The notes: generated from the letters alone by a model not told the origin. Counted from the first letter of the stretch, positions 9,841 to 18,276 are shown. The stretch is 64,000 bases of DNA from Thermoanaerobacterium butyriciformans (GCF_017874545.1 NZ_JAGGLT010000008.1:1-64000); one strand, 5' to 3'. Program-made: numbers and translations.

Positions 9841-10728
9841 TTAAACAACCCCCTCATTTAAAATTAATTTTGCAGCCCCATATACTGTCGAAAAGTTATT
9901 AAGTCCTGCAACAGAAATATTTAAATCACATTTTATTTGTGATTTTAAATATTCCCACCACAGATCTTTTGAATTTGTTACACCACCTCCGAGAATGATT
10001 ATTTCAGGATCAATAAAATTTCTTATGTTAAAAATTAATAATGAGAGCGATTTTACAAATTCATCCACAACTAACTTTGATATTTTATCGTTTTTCATAT
10101 ACAATTTAAAAACATCTTTCGCACTATTCACCAAATTGGAGCCTGCTATTTCATTGTATCTTTTATATATTGCAGTACCCGATATATATTGTTCAACGCA
10201 ACCATTTTGCCCGCAGTTGCATCTTTTGCCACCAGGATACAAAATAGTATGGCCAATTTCCGCTGAGCTGAAATGACTTCCTCTTATCAATTTACCATCT
10301 AGTATTATTGCACCCCCAACACCTGTCCCTAAAGTTATCATTAAAATATCTTTAAAACTTTTAGCAGAGCCTAGCCAATTTTCACCAACAATTGCCGCAT
10401 TAACATCATTTTCAACTATTGTTTTTGTCCTATATTTTTGAGAAATAATTTCTTTTAAATTTATGCCAGTCCACCCTGGTAAATTATCTGTAGCATAAAT
10501 AACTTCACCTGTATTAAAATTAATTCTACCGGCTGAACCAATACCAATTCCTTCTATATCAGTATCAAATAAATCATCTAATACACCGAATAATTTTTTC
10601 AATATGTGATCTCTGCCTAAATTAGCATCTGTTGAAGTCTCTTTAAATTTAATTAAATCTCCATTTGAACCAATAACCCCACCTAAAATTTTTGTACCAC
10701 CAATATCTATACCAATAACTTTTTTCAT
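9841..10728 (-). CDS. ROK-family sugar kinase
   Basis: 295 residues. The ATP-binding motif GIDIGGTKILGGVIG is at the N-terminus, the sugar-binding EIGH motif is in the middle, and the zinc motif GKRCNCGQNGCVEQY is intact. This fits a catalytic kinase rather than a ROK repressor, as no N-terminal HTH is present. Next to nanE, a role as N-acetylmannosamine or N-acetylglucosamine kinase is likely; glucokinase activity cannot be excluded. Confidence 0.9.
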   Translation of the reverse strand: MKKVIGIDIGGTKILGGVIGSNGDLIKFKETSTDANLGRDHILKKLFGVLDDLFDTDIEGIGIGSAGRINFNTGEVIYATDNLPGWTGINLKEIISQKYRTKTIVENDVNAAIVGENWLGSAKSFKDILMITLGTGVGGAIILDGKLIRGSHFSSAEIGHTILYPGGKRCNCGQNGCVEQYISGTAIYKRYNEIAGSNLVNSAKDVFKLYMKNDKISKLVVDEFVKSLSLLIFNIRNFIDPEIIILGGGVTNSKDLWWEYLKSQIKCDLNISVAGLNNFSTVYGAAKLILNEGVV

Positions 10729-10745
10729 TTCATAAACACCTTAAA

Positions 10746-11597
10746 TCAATACAATTTATCTAAAACTGCTTTAGCAGTTTTGTTTAGATTTTGAACTGCT
10801 TTATCCTTCATTTTCACTGCTATACACGTATATAAAATATCAAGTATATGAAGCTGAGCTATTTTAGAAGTTAAAGCACCACTTCTTAATGGCGTTTCTT
10901 TTGCAGATGTTAGCAATACTATATCCGCTACTGCAGTAATAGGCGATCTTGCATAATTTGTAATGCAAATAACTTTTGCTCCAGCTTCTTTAGCTAACTT
11001 ACATGTTTCTACAGTATCTTTTGTACTACCTGAAAAAGATATTCCAATTGCCACATCACCTTCCTTAAGGTTAACCGCTGATATGGCCTGTATATGTGGA
11101 TCTAAATTAGCATCAACGTTTAAACCAAGCCTCATAAATTTGTACTTTGCATCAAGTACAGTATAGCCAGATGCACCAACACCGTATATTTCTATCTTAT
11201 TTGCTTTTATGATCTCTTCGACAGCCTTCTCAAGTTCACTGATTGACAACATTTTTGTAGTATTTGAAATAGCCAATGTATTTTCAGTAGTTATTTTTTG
11301 CAAAAGTACATCAATTGTGTCACTAAAAGTTATATTCTCGTGTATACTTGTTTCTGGGCTCGTTGTCTCTTTTGCAATATTTAATTTGAAATCCTGAAAG
11401 CCAGTTAATCCAATATGTCTACAGAATCTAATTATTGTTGTTTCCCCTACATTAATTTTTTCTGCAAGTTCTGTTATTGAAGAATAAAGTACTTCTTCCG
11501 AGTTCTCAAGAACATAGTCAGCTACTTTTTTTTCAGCATTTGTCAATGAATTATATACACTTCTAATTTTTAATACGACGCTATTTTGTTCCTGCAT
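10746..11597 (-). CDS. MurR/RpiR-family transcriptional regulator
   Basis: 283 residues: an N-terminal HTH_6 domain (about 1-78; INVGETTIIRFCRHIG is the recognition region) and a C-terminal SIS sugar-phosphate-binding domain (about 120-250, with GVGASGYTVLDAKYK and GISFSGSTKDT). Proteins of this type sense amino-sugar phosphates such as GlcNAc-6-P or MurNAc-6-P and control adjacent genes. It overlaps the end of nanE by 17 bp, so it is cotranscribed and probably autoregulates the whole operon. Confidence 0.92.
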   Translation of the reverse strand: MQEQNSVVLKIRSVYNSLTNAEKKVADYVLENSEEVLYSSITELAEKINVGETTIIRFCRHIGLTGFQDFKLNIAKETTSPETSIHENITFSDTIDVLLQKITTENTLAISNTTKMLSISELEKAVEEIIKANKIEIYGVGASGYTVLDAKYKFMRLGLNVDANLDPHIQAISAVNLKEGDVAIGISFSGSTKDTVETCKLAKEAGAKVICITNYARSPITAVADIVLLTSAKETPLRSGALTSKIAQLHILDILYTCIAVKMKDKAVQNLNKTAKAVLDKLY

Positions 11598-12285
11598 ATT
11601 TTACCGCCTTTCTTATTGATTCAGCAAAATGCTTTGTTATCTCTTGAGGTCTTGTTATAGCTGTTCCAACAACAACTGCATAAGCTCCAAGCTCTAATGC
11701 TTTAATAGCTTCTTCTGGAGTCCATATTCTTCCTTCAGCGATAAGTGGAATCTTCAACACTTTTGATAACTTTTCAATTAATTCAAAATCTGGTCCATCG
11801 AGCTTTGGACTATAATCTGTATAACCAGAAAGTGTTGTTGATACAATATCAAATCCGACTTTCTCAGCTTCAATTCCTTCGTTATAAGTAGATATATCAG
11901 CCATTACCAAAATATTCGGATATAATTTTTTAACTTCCCTTAAAAGATCTTTTGTTGATATATCTCCTGGTTTAATCAACTTAGTGGCATCAATTGCTAC
12001 AATATCCGCGCCAGCTTTAACAACTGCACTTACCTCTTCTATAGTAGGTGTTATATATGGCTTATACCCTTCATAATTTTTTTTAATAAGACCTATAATA
12101 GGAAGTTTCACTTCTCTTCTTATAGCTTTTATATCTTCATAACCATTTGCCCTTATAGCCACAGCTCCTCCCATTTCTGCAGCTTTAGCCATTTTTGCCA
12201 TTATTAAAGGGCTGTGAAGTGGTTCATCACTAAGTGCTTGACATGAAACTATTAGTCCATTTTTTATATCATCTAATACCTTCAT
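11581..12285 (-). CDS. nanE: N-acetylmannosamine-6-phosphate 2-epimerase
   Basis: About 235 residues, TIM barrel of the NanE family: the N-terminal KNGLIVSCQAL, the strand DIVAIDAT and the phosphate-binding end LIAEGRIWTPEEA / AVVVGTAITRP are all typical. It converts ManNAc-6-P to GlcNAc-6-P. The ATG at 12285 is preferred over the ATG at 12291, because only the former leaves 6 nt after the GAGGAG ribosome site. First gene of the eleven-gene operon. nanA and nagAB are not in this window. Confidence 0.93.
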   Translation of the reverse strand: MKVLDDIKNGLIVSCQALSDEPLHSPLIMAKMAKAAEMGGAVAIRANGYEDIKAIRREVKLPIIGLIKKNYEGYKPYITPTIEEVSAVVKAGADIVAIDATKLIKPGDISTKDLLREVKKLYPNILVMADISTYNEGIEAEKVGFDIVSTTLSGYTDYSPKLDGPDFELIEKLSKVLKIPLIAEGRIWTPEEAIKALELGAYAVVVGTAITRPQEITKHFAESIRKAVKYAGTK

Positions 12286-12291
12286 TGGCAT

Positions 12292-12722
12292 CTCCTCTTT
12301 TCTTTTTGTTATATTAATATATTTGACATTAATTAAAAAATTCCTTCTTTATTTTAATAAAAAAAGAAAAATTTTTTTGTAAAATTTAGTTAATAATTTG
12401 AGTTTCTTTCCTATATGCTATAGTTTTATATTTATTATCAATTTTCAAATTAGCCATTTTATCATTTCCAAAATTCTCAAATTATAATGTTACTTTTTAG
12501 AGCCATAAAAATATTTTTTCTCAAATTATTACAGCATGATTAAAAAAATTTTCCCCTTTTTAAGAACATTAATACTAAAATTTGTCAATAGTTGTTATTT
12601 GATAATTTAGAATATTTGATATATAAGATTTAAAAAAACTAAAAATATTCGATATAATTCACGATTTTACTTGTAGTTGTGTATCCAAAAATGCTAATGT
12701 ATAATTAAAATAGTAAATTGTA
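12292..12722. promoter_or_regulatory. Divergent AT-rich intergenic region with repeated motif
   Basis: 431 bases without a convincing gene, upstream of both nanE and the HEPN gene. The motif TTCTCAAATTAT occurs at 12474-12485 and 12518-12529, with a weaker copy near 12452. The first copy overlaps a minus-strand TATAAT (12481-12486), which makes it a candidate operator for the RpiR regulator and a candidate -10 for nanE; no good -35 is visible. Confidence 0.35.
12677..12705 (+). promoter_or_regulatory. Promoter for the HEPN/MNT pair
   Basis: A TTGTGT -35 (12677-12682) and a perfect TATAAT -10 (12700-12705) are separated by 17 bp, about 33 bp before the HEPN start codon. Confidence 0.6.
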
Positions 12723-12737
12723 TTGGTGGTGAACAGT

Positions 12738-13169
12738 ATGGATATGGATGAATTCAACAGATGGTTTAATCAAGCAATTCACACATTGAAATCAGCTTAT
12801 AGAGATTATAAAGATGGAGATTATTCATGGTCATGTTTTAAAGCACAACAAGCTGCGGAATATGCTGTTAAAGCACTTTTAAGAGCGTTTGGCATTTCTA
12901 TAGTAGGCCATTCACTTGTTAAATTAGCAAATGATCTTGATAATGCTGGAATTAATAAACCTGATGATTATAATAAGTGGGCTAGAAAACTTGACAGAGA
13001 TTACATTCAACCACGATACCCGGATGCTTACCCATCAGGAAGTCCTTACGAATATTATGATGAAAATGATGCAAAAATATCATTGGAATACGCCCAAAAT
13101 ATCCTAAATTATGTGGAGGAGTATATAAATGAATGCAGCAATGATAATAAGGGAGCAGAAAAGGAATAA
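12738..13169 (+). CDS. HEPN domain protein (toxin-type partner)
   Basis: About 143 residues, helical HEPN domain: SWSCFKAQQAAEYAVKALL is the usual second helix, followed by GHSLVKLANDL and RYPDAYPSG. The ATG at 12738 is chosen because GGTGGT lies 7 nt upstream; earlier TTG/GTG codons overlap that site. It overlaps the nucleotidyltransferase gene by 41 bp. HEPN/MNT pairs are known toxin-antitoxin modules in which the HEPN partner is an RNase or related toxin. I do not see a clear Rx4-6H RNase motif here, so catalytic activity is uncertain. Confidence 0.85.
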   Translation: MDMDEFNRWFNQAIHTLKSAYRDYKDGDYSWSCFKAQQAAEYAVKALLRAFGISIVGHSLVKLANDLDNAGINKPDDYNKWARKLDRDYIQPRYPDAYPSGSPYEYYDENDAKISLEYAQNILNYVEEYINECSNDNKGAEKE

Positions 13170-13512
13170 TCTAATAGGTATAGGCAAGAAATACTCGCAA
13201 ATTATTAGCGATGTTTTACATCCTATGTGTGCAATTATAATCGGTTCAGTTGCCAGAGGAGATTTTAATGATAGCAGTGATATCGACGTAATAATAATAT
13301 CAGATAAAATGCCTATCAATTATAAAGAAAGAATGAAACTATTATACGATTATGTTTTCGATGTGATCGAACCAAAAGGCTATAACACTGAGGAATTTAA
13401 AAAACTATATTTTAAAAATAATCCCATTTCTATTGAAGCAATTGAAAAGGGTATTGTAATTTATGATGACGGAATATGGGATAAACTAAAAAAAGATATT
13501 GTTTCAGGTTAG
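13129..13512 (+). CDS. MNT nucleotidyltransferase (antitoxin-type partner)
   Basis: 127 residues of the minimal nucleotidyltransferase fold. The catalytic signature GSVARGDFNDSSDIDVIII carries the GS and DxD residues. Translation starts inside the HEPN gene, with GGAGGA 8 nt upstream. In characterised pairs the MNT protein silences the HEPN partner, in some cases by AMPylating it. The intact active site is compatible with that mechanism. Confidence 0.9.
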   Translation: MNAAMIIREQKRNNLIGIGKKYSQIISDVLHPMCAIIIGSVARGDFNDSSDIDVIIISDKMPINYKERMKLLYDYVFDVIEPKGYNTEEFKKLYFKNNPISIEAIEKGIVIYDDGIWDKLKKDIVSG

Positions 13513-13528
13513 GTTGGAGAAATCCAGT

Positions 13529-13550
13529 AAAAAACGGCTATCATAGCCGC
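13529..13550 (-). terminator. Terminator of the zinc-ribbon gene
   Basis: On the minus strand a CGGCTA-TGA-TAGCCG hairpin is followed directly by six T, 15 bases after the stop of the zinc-ribbon gene. On the plus strand there is no T-run, so it is not a good end for the HEPN/MNT transcript. Confidence 0.75.
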
Positions 13551-13564
13551 AATCAATACTTTCT

Positions 13565-13852
13565 TTAATTCTTTTTATTTATAAAATCGCTTGGCGATTT
13601 TAGGATTTTAATTGGTATTGAAAATAAAAATTTATTTAATTCGCTTATCAATTCTTCTGTTATTTTGAAAGATTTCTCTAATAATCCAATGTTTTTATTT
13701 CTTGATATAAAGTCATCTTTCAACTCTATTTCGGTCTTGCAATCTTGACATCTTATTCTAATTATTTTTTCATCGCCATTGTAGTAAATCACGTGGTTAG
13801 TATTTTTATCGCAGTGTAAGCAAAACAGGTCGGCTTCCATATACTTTATCAT
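13565..13852 (-). CDS. Small zinc-ribbon protein, unknown function
   Basis: 95 residues. Two CxxC knuckles (FCLHCDKNT and IRCQDCKTE) are about 20 residues apart and should bind one zinc ion. The C-terminal half is helical and without recognisable motifs. I do not recognise a named family. It lies alone between the HEPN/MNT pair and the YjbQ gene, with its own terminator. Confidence 0.7.
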   Translation of the reverse strand: MIKYMEADLFCLHCDKNTNHVIYYNGDEKIIRIRCQDCKTEIELKDDFISRNKNIGLLEKSFKITEELISELNKFLFSIPIKILKSPSDFINKKN

Positions 13853-13898
13853 ATAAACACCTCTTGTAAACTATTCTTGATATTAAAATGTATAGCCT

Positions 13899-13936
13899 AA
13901 AACTCCACCTATATTTACTTAATAAAGTGGAGTTTT
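13899..13936 (-). terminator. Terminator of the PTS/aldolase operon
   Basis: Perfect 10-bp arms AAAACTCCAC and GTGGAGTTTT with an 18-nt AT-rich loop, about 60 bases after the yjbQ stop. The T-run is only four long, so termination may be partial. Confidence 0.6.
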
Positions 13937-13995
13937 GCATATACAATAATTTTCGACATTCCCAGCCATTTTATCTAATAATTTCAATCTGAAAA

Positions 13996-14517
13996 TTATT
14001 CTCCCAAAACAATTATCTTGCATTTTCGAATGCGTGGTCTTGTGCGATCAAAATCCACAAAGTAAATATAGCCTGTTGGCCCTACCCCTAATTTCCCATT
14101 ATCAACTTCAAATATTTGGCTGGAACCAATCAATGTAGCTTTTAAATGTGCATCACAGTTTAGAAGTGCTGAACGGTCACCATTTGGAAGATAGTCTTCT
14201 ACATCAGGCCATGATAATACTGCTTCATAATGTTTTTCACCGGGATAATTATATTGTCCTTCTTCAACTTGATCTGGAATTATCTTTTTAAGGACATTGT
14301 TTAAATCAGCTTGAAGATATTCATCACCATCTTCAGTATAATCGTGAACAAATTCTTCAAAAAACACAGAACAAGTAGTATGAGGAGAAATCACAGCACA
14401 GATGCCATTTTGTATCTCGCTTTTTTTGATTATTTCCTTAACAGAAGGAGTTATATTAAAAAAGCTAGGTGTTCCTCCATGAGATGTTAAATAAATTTGT
14501 TCTTTATATATTTTCAT
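13996..14517 (-). CDS. YjbQ family protein
   Basis: 173 residues, UPF0047/YjbQ fold. The core ISPHTTCSVFFEE and LLNCDAHLKATLIGSSQ with GPTGYIYFVDFDRTRPR are diagnostic, including the His residues of the central cavity. Homologues have weak thiamine-phosphate synthase activity in vitro, but the physiological role is unsettled. Last gene of the galactitol-type PTS operon, which is an unusual setting. Confidence 0.88.
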   Translation of the reverse strand: MKIYKEQIYLTSHGGTPSFFNITPSVKEIIKKSEIQNGICAVISPHTTCSVFFEEFVHDYTEDGDEYLQADLNNVLKKIIPDQVEEGQYNYPGEKHYEAVLSWPDVEDYLPNGDRSALLNCDAHLKATLIGSSQIFEVDNGKLGVGPTGYIYFVDFDRTRPRIRKCKIIVLGE

Positions 14518-14533
14518 TCTAATGCCTCCTTCC

Positions 14534-15223
14534 TTATCTTAATTCATTTTTAGCCTTTACAATAGCCTGTATCATTTCTTCTAACATTTTTATTCTATCC
14601 GGCGCATTGATTATGCCGCTTGTCGCTCCAGTCCCATCTGCACCATTTATTATCGTCTGATAAACGTCTTCCCCAGAACTTATTCCCGCTGCCTGCATGA
14701 CTAAGATATTGTCATTTATATCTTTTATCTTTTTTGTAGTTTCTCTTATATACTCGTAACCACTGGTTTTCCCTGTACCAATTAAATCAGTTGGTTCACA
14801 CAATAGTATATCAGGCTTCAACATAGCTATAGCTGTAGCTTCTTCTACAGAATCAGCACATACAATTGTAATAAGTCCTAAATCTTTCGCTCTTTTTATT
14901 GTTTTAACCAAATCGGATAATTTTAATGAATGTTCAGCATGATTTAAAAATACTGCTTCAGCGCCCGATGATTTTATCGATTCAGGCAGTACATAGCCCA
15001 TACCACGTCCAGGTAGTAATGGATCCATATGCTGTGCTGTAATCTTGATGTTTTTTGTATTAGATTTAATATAATATAAATCTGCAAATGGCGCTGTAAA
15101 AAATATGTCGACATCATATTCTTCAGCAAACTTGTCTGCAGCAAGTGCTAATTGCAAACTTTCTTCACCGTATAAATATGACTTGGGATTGACTACAAAA
15201 AATGGTGTTCTTATTTTGCCCAT
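14534..15223 (-). CDS. Triosephosphate isomerase-like protein (archaeal-size paralogue)
   Basis: 229 residues, shorter than the usual bacterial enzyme (about 250). Active-site landmarks are present: Lys in VVNPKSYLYG, His in LNHAEHSLKL, Glu in LLCEPTDLIGTGK, and the phosphate-binding GATSGIINA. Placed between an aldolase and YjbQ in a PTS operon, it is more likely a pathway-specific isomerase acting on the aldolase product or an intermediate than the housekeeping enzyme. Confidence 0.8.
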   Translation of the reverse strand: MGKIRTPFFVVNPKSYLYGEESLQLALAADKFAEEYDVDIFFTAPFADLYYIKSNTKNIKITAQHMDPLLPGRGMGYVLPESIKSSGAEAVFLNHAEHSLKLSDLVKTIKRAKDLGLITIVCADSVEEATAIAMLKPDILLCEPTDLIGTGKTSGYEYIRETTKKIKDINDNILVMQAAGISSGEDVYQTIINGADGTGATSGIINAPDRIKMLEEMIQAIVKAKNELR

Positions 15224-15235
15224 GTTATCACCTCT

Positions 15236-16087
15236 TCATATGACATTAGCTTGTCTGTATTTGTTTGTTTCAAAAACATCATAATAATGTTTTAAGCATT
15301 CCTTCATACCTTCTCTTTGAGCATAAATCAGTTCATAATAATCGTTAAATTGAGTGTTTTTCACTTTCTCACATGCAGCAGTTACCAAATCGGTATAAAT
15401 GTTTATCTTGCTTATTCCTTCAGTGGCACATCTTTTTAAATTGTCATCTCCAGAAGATGAGCCTCCATGAAGTACCAGAGGAACATCCACAGCGTTCCTA
15501 ATTTCTCTTAATCTGTTAAAATCTATAACTGGTTTCCCTTTATAATGTCCGTGAGCGGTGCCAATAGAAATCGCTAAAGAATCTACATCTGTAAGCTCCA
15601 CAAATCTTTTCGCATCTTCAACGGTAGTATATATACTATCACTATTGTCATTATTTCTATAATTTTCACTGTTGCCAACATGCCCAATTTCGGCTTCTAC
15701 AACCACTCCTCTTAAATGAGCGTATTTTACTATCTCTTTTGTTTTTCTAACATTGTCTTCGAATGGTTCCATAGAAGCGTCTATCATTACTGAATTGAAT
15801 CCATTGTCTATTGCTTTCATGATCAACTCTTTTTTTGTACCATGGTCAAAATGCAATACTGCCGGAATTTTAGTTTTTTCACCATAGTATTTACCCAAAT
15901 ATAGTGCTTCATCAAGTGATAAAAAATCTTCATGTGCCTCTGCGTATGCCAAAATAATAGGTAGATTTAATTTTTCCGCAACTTCAATATATGCTTTTAT
16001 AGAGTTCTGATCTACGAAATTTGGAGCCGGTATGGCGAAATTATATTTCCTTGCAATTTTAAATAATTCTTTTGATGATACTAACAA
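15236..16087 (-). CDS. Class II ketose-bisphosphate aldolase (GatY/Fba type)
   Basis: 283 residues. Zinc ligands and catalytic residues of class II aldolases can be seen: LHFDHGTKKE (Asp and His), EAEIGHVG (Glu), SIGTAHGHYKG (His) and VLHGGSSSGDD (His), ending in NIYTDL for phosphate binding. It should split a ketose 1,6-bisphosphate or 1-phosphate into two trioses or a triose and an aldehyde. Follows the PTS genes after a strong hairpin. Tagatose-bisphosphate is a possible substrate from the galactitol-type neighbours, but no dehydrogenase or kinase is present. Confidence 0.88.
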   Translation of the reverse strand: MLVSSKELFKIARKYNFAIPAPNFVDQNSIKAYIEVAEKLNLPIILAYAEAHEDFLSLDEALYLGKYYGEKTKIPAVLHFDHGTKKELIMKAIDNGFNSVMIDASMEPFEDNVRKTKEIVKYAHLRGVVVEAEIGHVGNSENYRNNDNSDSIYTTVEDAKRFVELTDVDSLAISIGTAHGHYKGKPVIDFNRLREIRNAVDVPLVLHGGSSSGDDNLKRCATEGISKINIYTDLVTAACEKVKNTQFNDYYELIYAQREGMKECLKHYYDVFETNKYRQANVI

Positions 16088-16133
16088 GAGATCATCTCCT
16101 TATATTTAATATTTTATGATAGATAACATTTTC

Positions 16134-16173
16134 AAAATCTTAATGGGAGCATTAAAACTCCCATTAAGATTTT
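16134..16173 (-). terminator. Strong hairpin between PTS IIC and aldolase
   Basis: Arms at 16134-16149 and 16158-16173 form a perfect 16-bp stem with an 8-nt loop. The minus-strand 3' arm ends in TTTT, so it can act as a partial terminator, giving more PTS than aldolase message. Confidence 0.75.
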
Positions 16174-16179
16174 TATTAT

Positions 16180-17427
16180 TTAAAACAGATTCATAATCTT
16201 TAAAATTATCCATGTTAATGGATTAGCACCATCACATATACTTGATATTTGAGAAGCGCCGCTTGGGAATTTAAATGCAGCGTCCGTTGCAGCCTGCGTA
16301 AGAAGTGGTGCAACATTAGTTGCAATTAAAAGTCCTACACCAATTACAATTGCTCCTATTAATACTGACCTAAACACATTTCCTTTAGTAATAGGCGCTA
16401 TCATCGCCACCATAAACGGTATTGTAGCTAAATCTCCAAATGGCAAAACATTGTTACCTGGCAGTATTACCGCAATCAATATCGTAATAGGTACTAAAAT
16501 TAACGCTGTAGATATTGCTGCAGGATGACCAACCGCAACTGCAGAATCAAGCCCTATATAGAATTCTTTACCTGCAAATCTTTTCTGCATAAATGATTTT
16601 GCGGCTTCGGAAATTGGTATAAGGCCTTCCATGAGTATTTTTACCATCCTTGGCATCAAAAACATTACACCAGCCATAGACATTCCAAGATTTAAAGTCG
16701 TCTTTGCATCAAATTTTGCTAATATACCTAATATCAATCCCAAGATTAAACCTAATACAACAGGCTCTCCAAATATGCCAAATTTCTTATTAATTGTGTC
16801 AGGATCTGCCTCAATTTTGTTAACATAAGGTATCTTGTCAATTAATTTATTCAATGGTATAGCTATTGGTACATACGCTGCTGAAAAACCATGCGGTAGG
16901 GATATTCCCGGTAATCCGTAAAAATCCTGAACCATTTTTGCTGTCCAATCTGCAAGCTTCAACACTATAGCTGCATTAATTGCTGCTGCAATTAAACCTA
17001 ATGTTAAGTTCCCTGTAGCTACAGTAACAAGAGCACCAGTAAAAGCAAAATGCCAATAATTCCAGAAATCTACGTTTACAGTCTTCGTCAATCTTGTGGC
17101 AAGCATTATGATATTGATAGCAAGTCCTAATGGTATTACAAAAGCTCCTACTTTCGATGCAAATGCGATTGCTGACGATGCCGGCCAACCGACATCAATC
17201 ACATTTAATTTTACGCCCATGTTCTTGACCATTGCTTGTGCTGCAGGTCCTAGATTATTAACAAGCAAGCCTATAACAAGATTTATTCCAATGAATCCTA
17301 TTCCGATTGTTAAAGCTGAACGAAAAGCTTTGCCAGGCTTCTCACCTAAAATCATACCAAGTATGAAAATTATTATAGGAAGCATTACAACTGCGCCAAG
17401 ATCCAACAAATATTTTATTACACTCAT
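16180..17427 (-). CDS. PTS galactitol-type IIC permease
   Basis: 415 residues, about ten membrane segments, with the GatC-family features (N-terminal LLDLGAVVMLPIIIFILG, central LPHGFSAAYVPIAIPLN). It moves and phosphorylates a polyol or ketose together with the IIA and IIB proteins encoded just upstream. The real substrate cannot be inferred from sequence alone. Confidence 0.88.
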   Translation of the reverse strand: MSVIKYLLDLGAVVMLPIIIFILGMILGEKPGKAFRSALTIGIGFIGINLVIGLLVNNLGPAAQAMVKNMGVKLNVIDVGWPASSAIAFASKVGAFVIPLGLAINIIMLATRLTKTVNVDFWNYWHFAFTGALVTVATGNLTLGLIAAAINAAIVLKLADWTAKMVQDFYGLPGISLPHGFSAAYVPIAIPLNKLIDKIPYVNKIEADPDTINKKFGIFGEPVVLGLILGLILGILAKFDAKTTLNLGMSMAGVMFLMPRMVKILMEGLIPISEAAKSFMQKRFAGKEFYIGLDSAVAVGHPAAISTALILVPITILIAVILPGNNVLPFGDLATIPFMVAMIAPITKGNVFRSVLIGAIVIGVGLLIATNVAPLLTQAATDAAFKFPSGASQISSICDGANPLTWIILKIMNLF

Positions 17428-17437
17428 TCATAACACC

Positions 17438-17728
17438 TCACTTTTTCAATTCATTTACGATCTCTTCAAGTACTTTTTCTTCGCCTATACCTGTTATCAA
17501 GGAAAGAGCATTGATGCTTTTTTTGCCAAAATTGTCTTTTAAAATCGTTGTAGTTACGATAAGATCTGCATTTTCCGCATATCCTTTGATCTCTGTAACT
17601 TTGCATTGGATTATGTTTACATGGAGATTCTCCCTTTTACATGCTTCTGTTATCTTTTCAGCGACAACTGTCGATGTAGCAATTCCTGTTCCACACGCGA
17701 CTATAACAGTCTTTCTTGTCATATTCAT
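17438..17728 (-). CDS. PTS galactitol-type IIB
   Basis: 96 residues. The phosphocysteine loop VACGTGIATSTVVAEKI matches the GatB/lactose-like IIB fold. It takes phosphate from IIA and passes it to the sugar in IIC. Ten bases before the IIC start. Confidence 0.9.
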   Translation of the reverse strand: MNMTRKTVIVACGTGIATSTVVAEKITEACKRENLHVNIIQCKVTEIKGYAENADLIVTTTILKDNFGKKSINALSLITGIGEEKVLEEIVNELKK

Positions 17729-17743
17729 TCTCCTTTCAATATT

Positions 17744-18223
17744 TTAAACAGTTTCATCATTTAAAGTACAATTTTTTATGATCTCAATAATTTCATCACC
17801 TCCGTCTTCACCAATGATCTTCTCCAGTAATGAATCATCTTGTATCAGTTGAATTAGTTGCTGCAGCATTTCAACTTGACTGTGAGATTCGTTTAAAGCA
17901 ATCATAAAGATTATATTTACTAAAACATCTTCCAACGGATTTGCCATGTTTTTGAAGATAACTGGTTTTTTCAGTGTTGCGACTGCTATCGCAGGTTTTA
18001 TTACATGTTCTGGATCTGTGTGTGGTATCGCAACATTGTACTTATTTAAAAGCAAACCTGTCGGAAAAACTTTTTCTCTCTTTTTTACTGCTTCCAAATA
18101 TGTCTCTTTGACATATCCGTTTTCAAATAGTTTTTTGTAAAGCACATCAAATACATCGTCTTGACTTATGGCATCAAAATTTGTAATAATTAATTCTTTG
18201 TTGAAAAACTCCGATATCTTCAT
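17744..18223 (-). CDS. PTS IIA, fructose/mannitol type
   Basis: 159 residues. The phosphohistidine lies in NVAIPHTDPEHV. First structural gene of the operon, with GAGGAGG before the ATG and a sigma-54 promoter about 35 bp upstream of it. Phosphorylated by HPr. Confidence 0.92.
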   Translation of the reverse strand: MKISEFFNKELIITNFDAISQDDVFDVLYKKLFENGYVKETYLEAVKKREKVFPTGLLLNKYNVAIPHTDPEHVIKPAIAVATLKKPVIFKNMANPLEDVLVNIIFMIALNESHSQVEMLQQLIQLIQDDSLLEKIIGEDGGDEIIEIIKNCTLNDETV

Positions 18224-18258
18224 ATAATCTACCTCCTCATTGTTTACACCTTTATATA

Positions 18259-18276
18259 ATGCAAATACCGTGCCAA
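18259..18276 (-). promoter_or_regulatory. Sigma-54 (RpoN) promoter of the PTS operon
   Basis: On the minus strand the sequence reads TTGGCACG, four bases, TTGCAT: a perfect match to the -24/-12 consensus TGGCACG-N4-TTGCW. It starts 1 bp after the stop codon of the LevR-type activator and would initiate at about 18248, giving a leader of about 25 nt. The -24 box also lies in a CCAATTAATTGG palindrome. Confidence 0.93.

Noticed and set aside
13583-13602. AAAATCGC/GCGATTTT palindrome as terminator for the MNT gene
   Set aside because: It lies inside the coding region of the zinc-ribbon gene and has no T-run on the plus strand.
17096-17542. 148-residue plus-strand ORF opposite PTS IIC/IIB
   Set aside because: It is the antisense shadow of membrane-protein codons, with no ribosome site and no recognisable domain.
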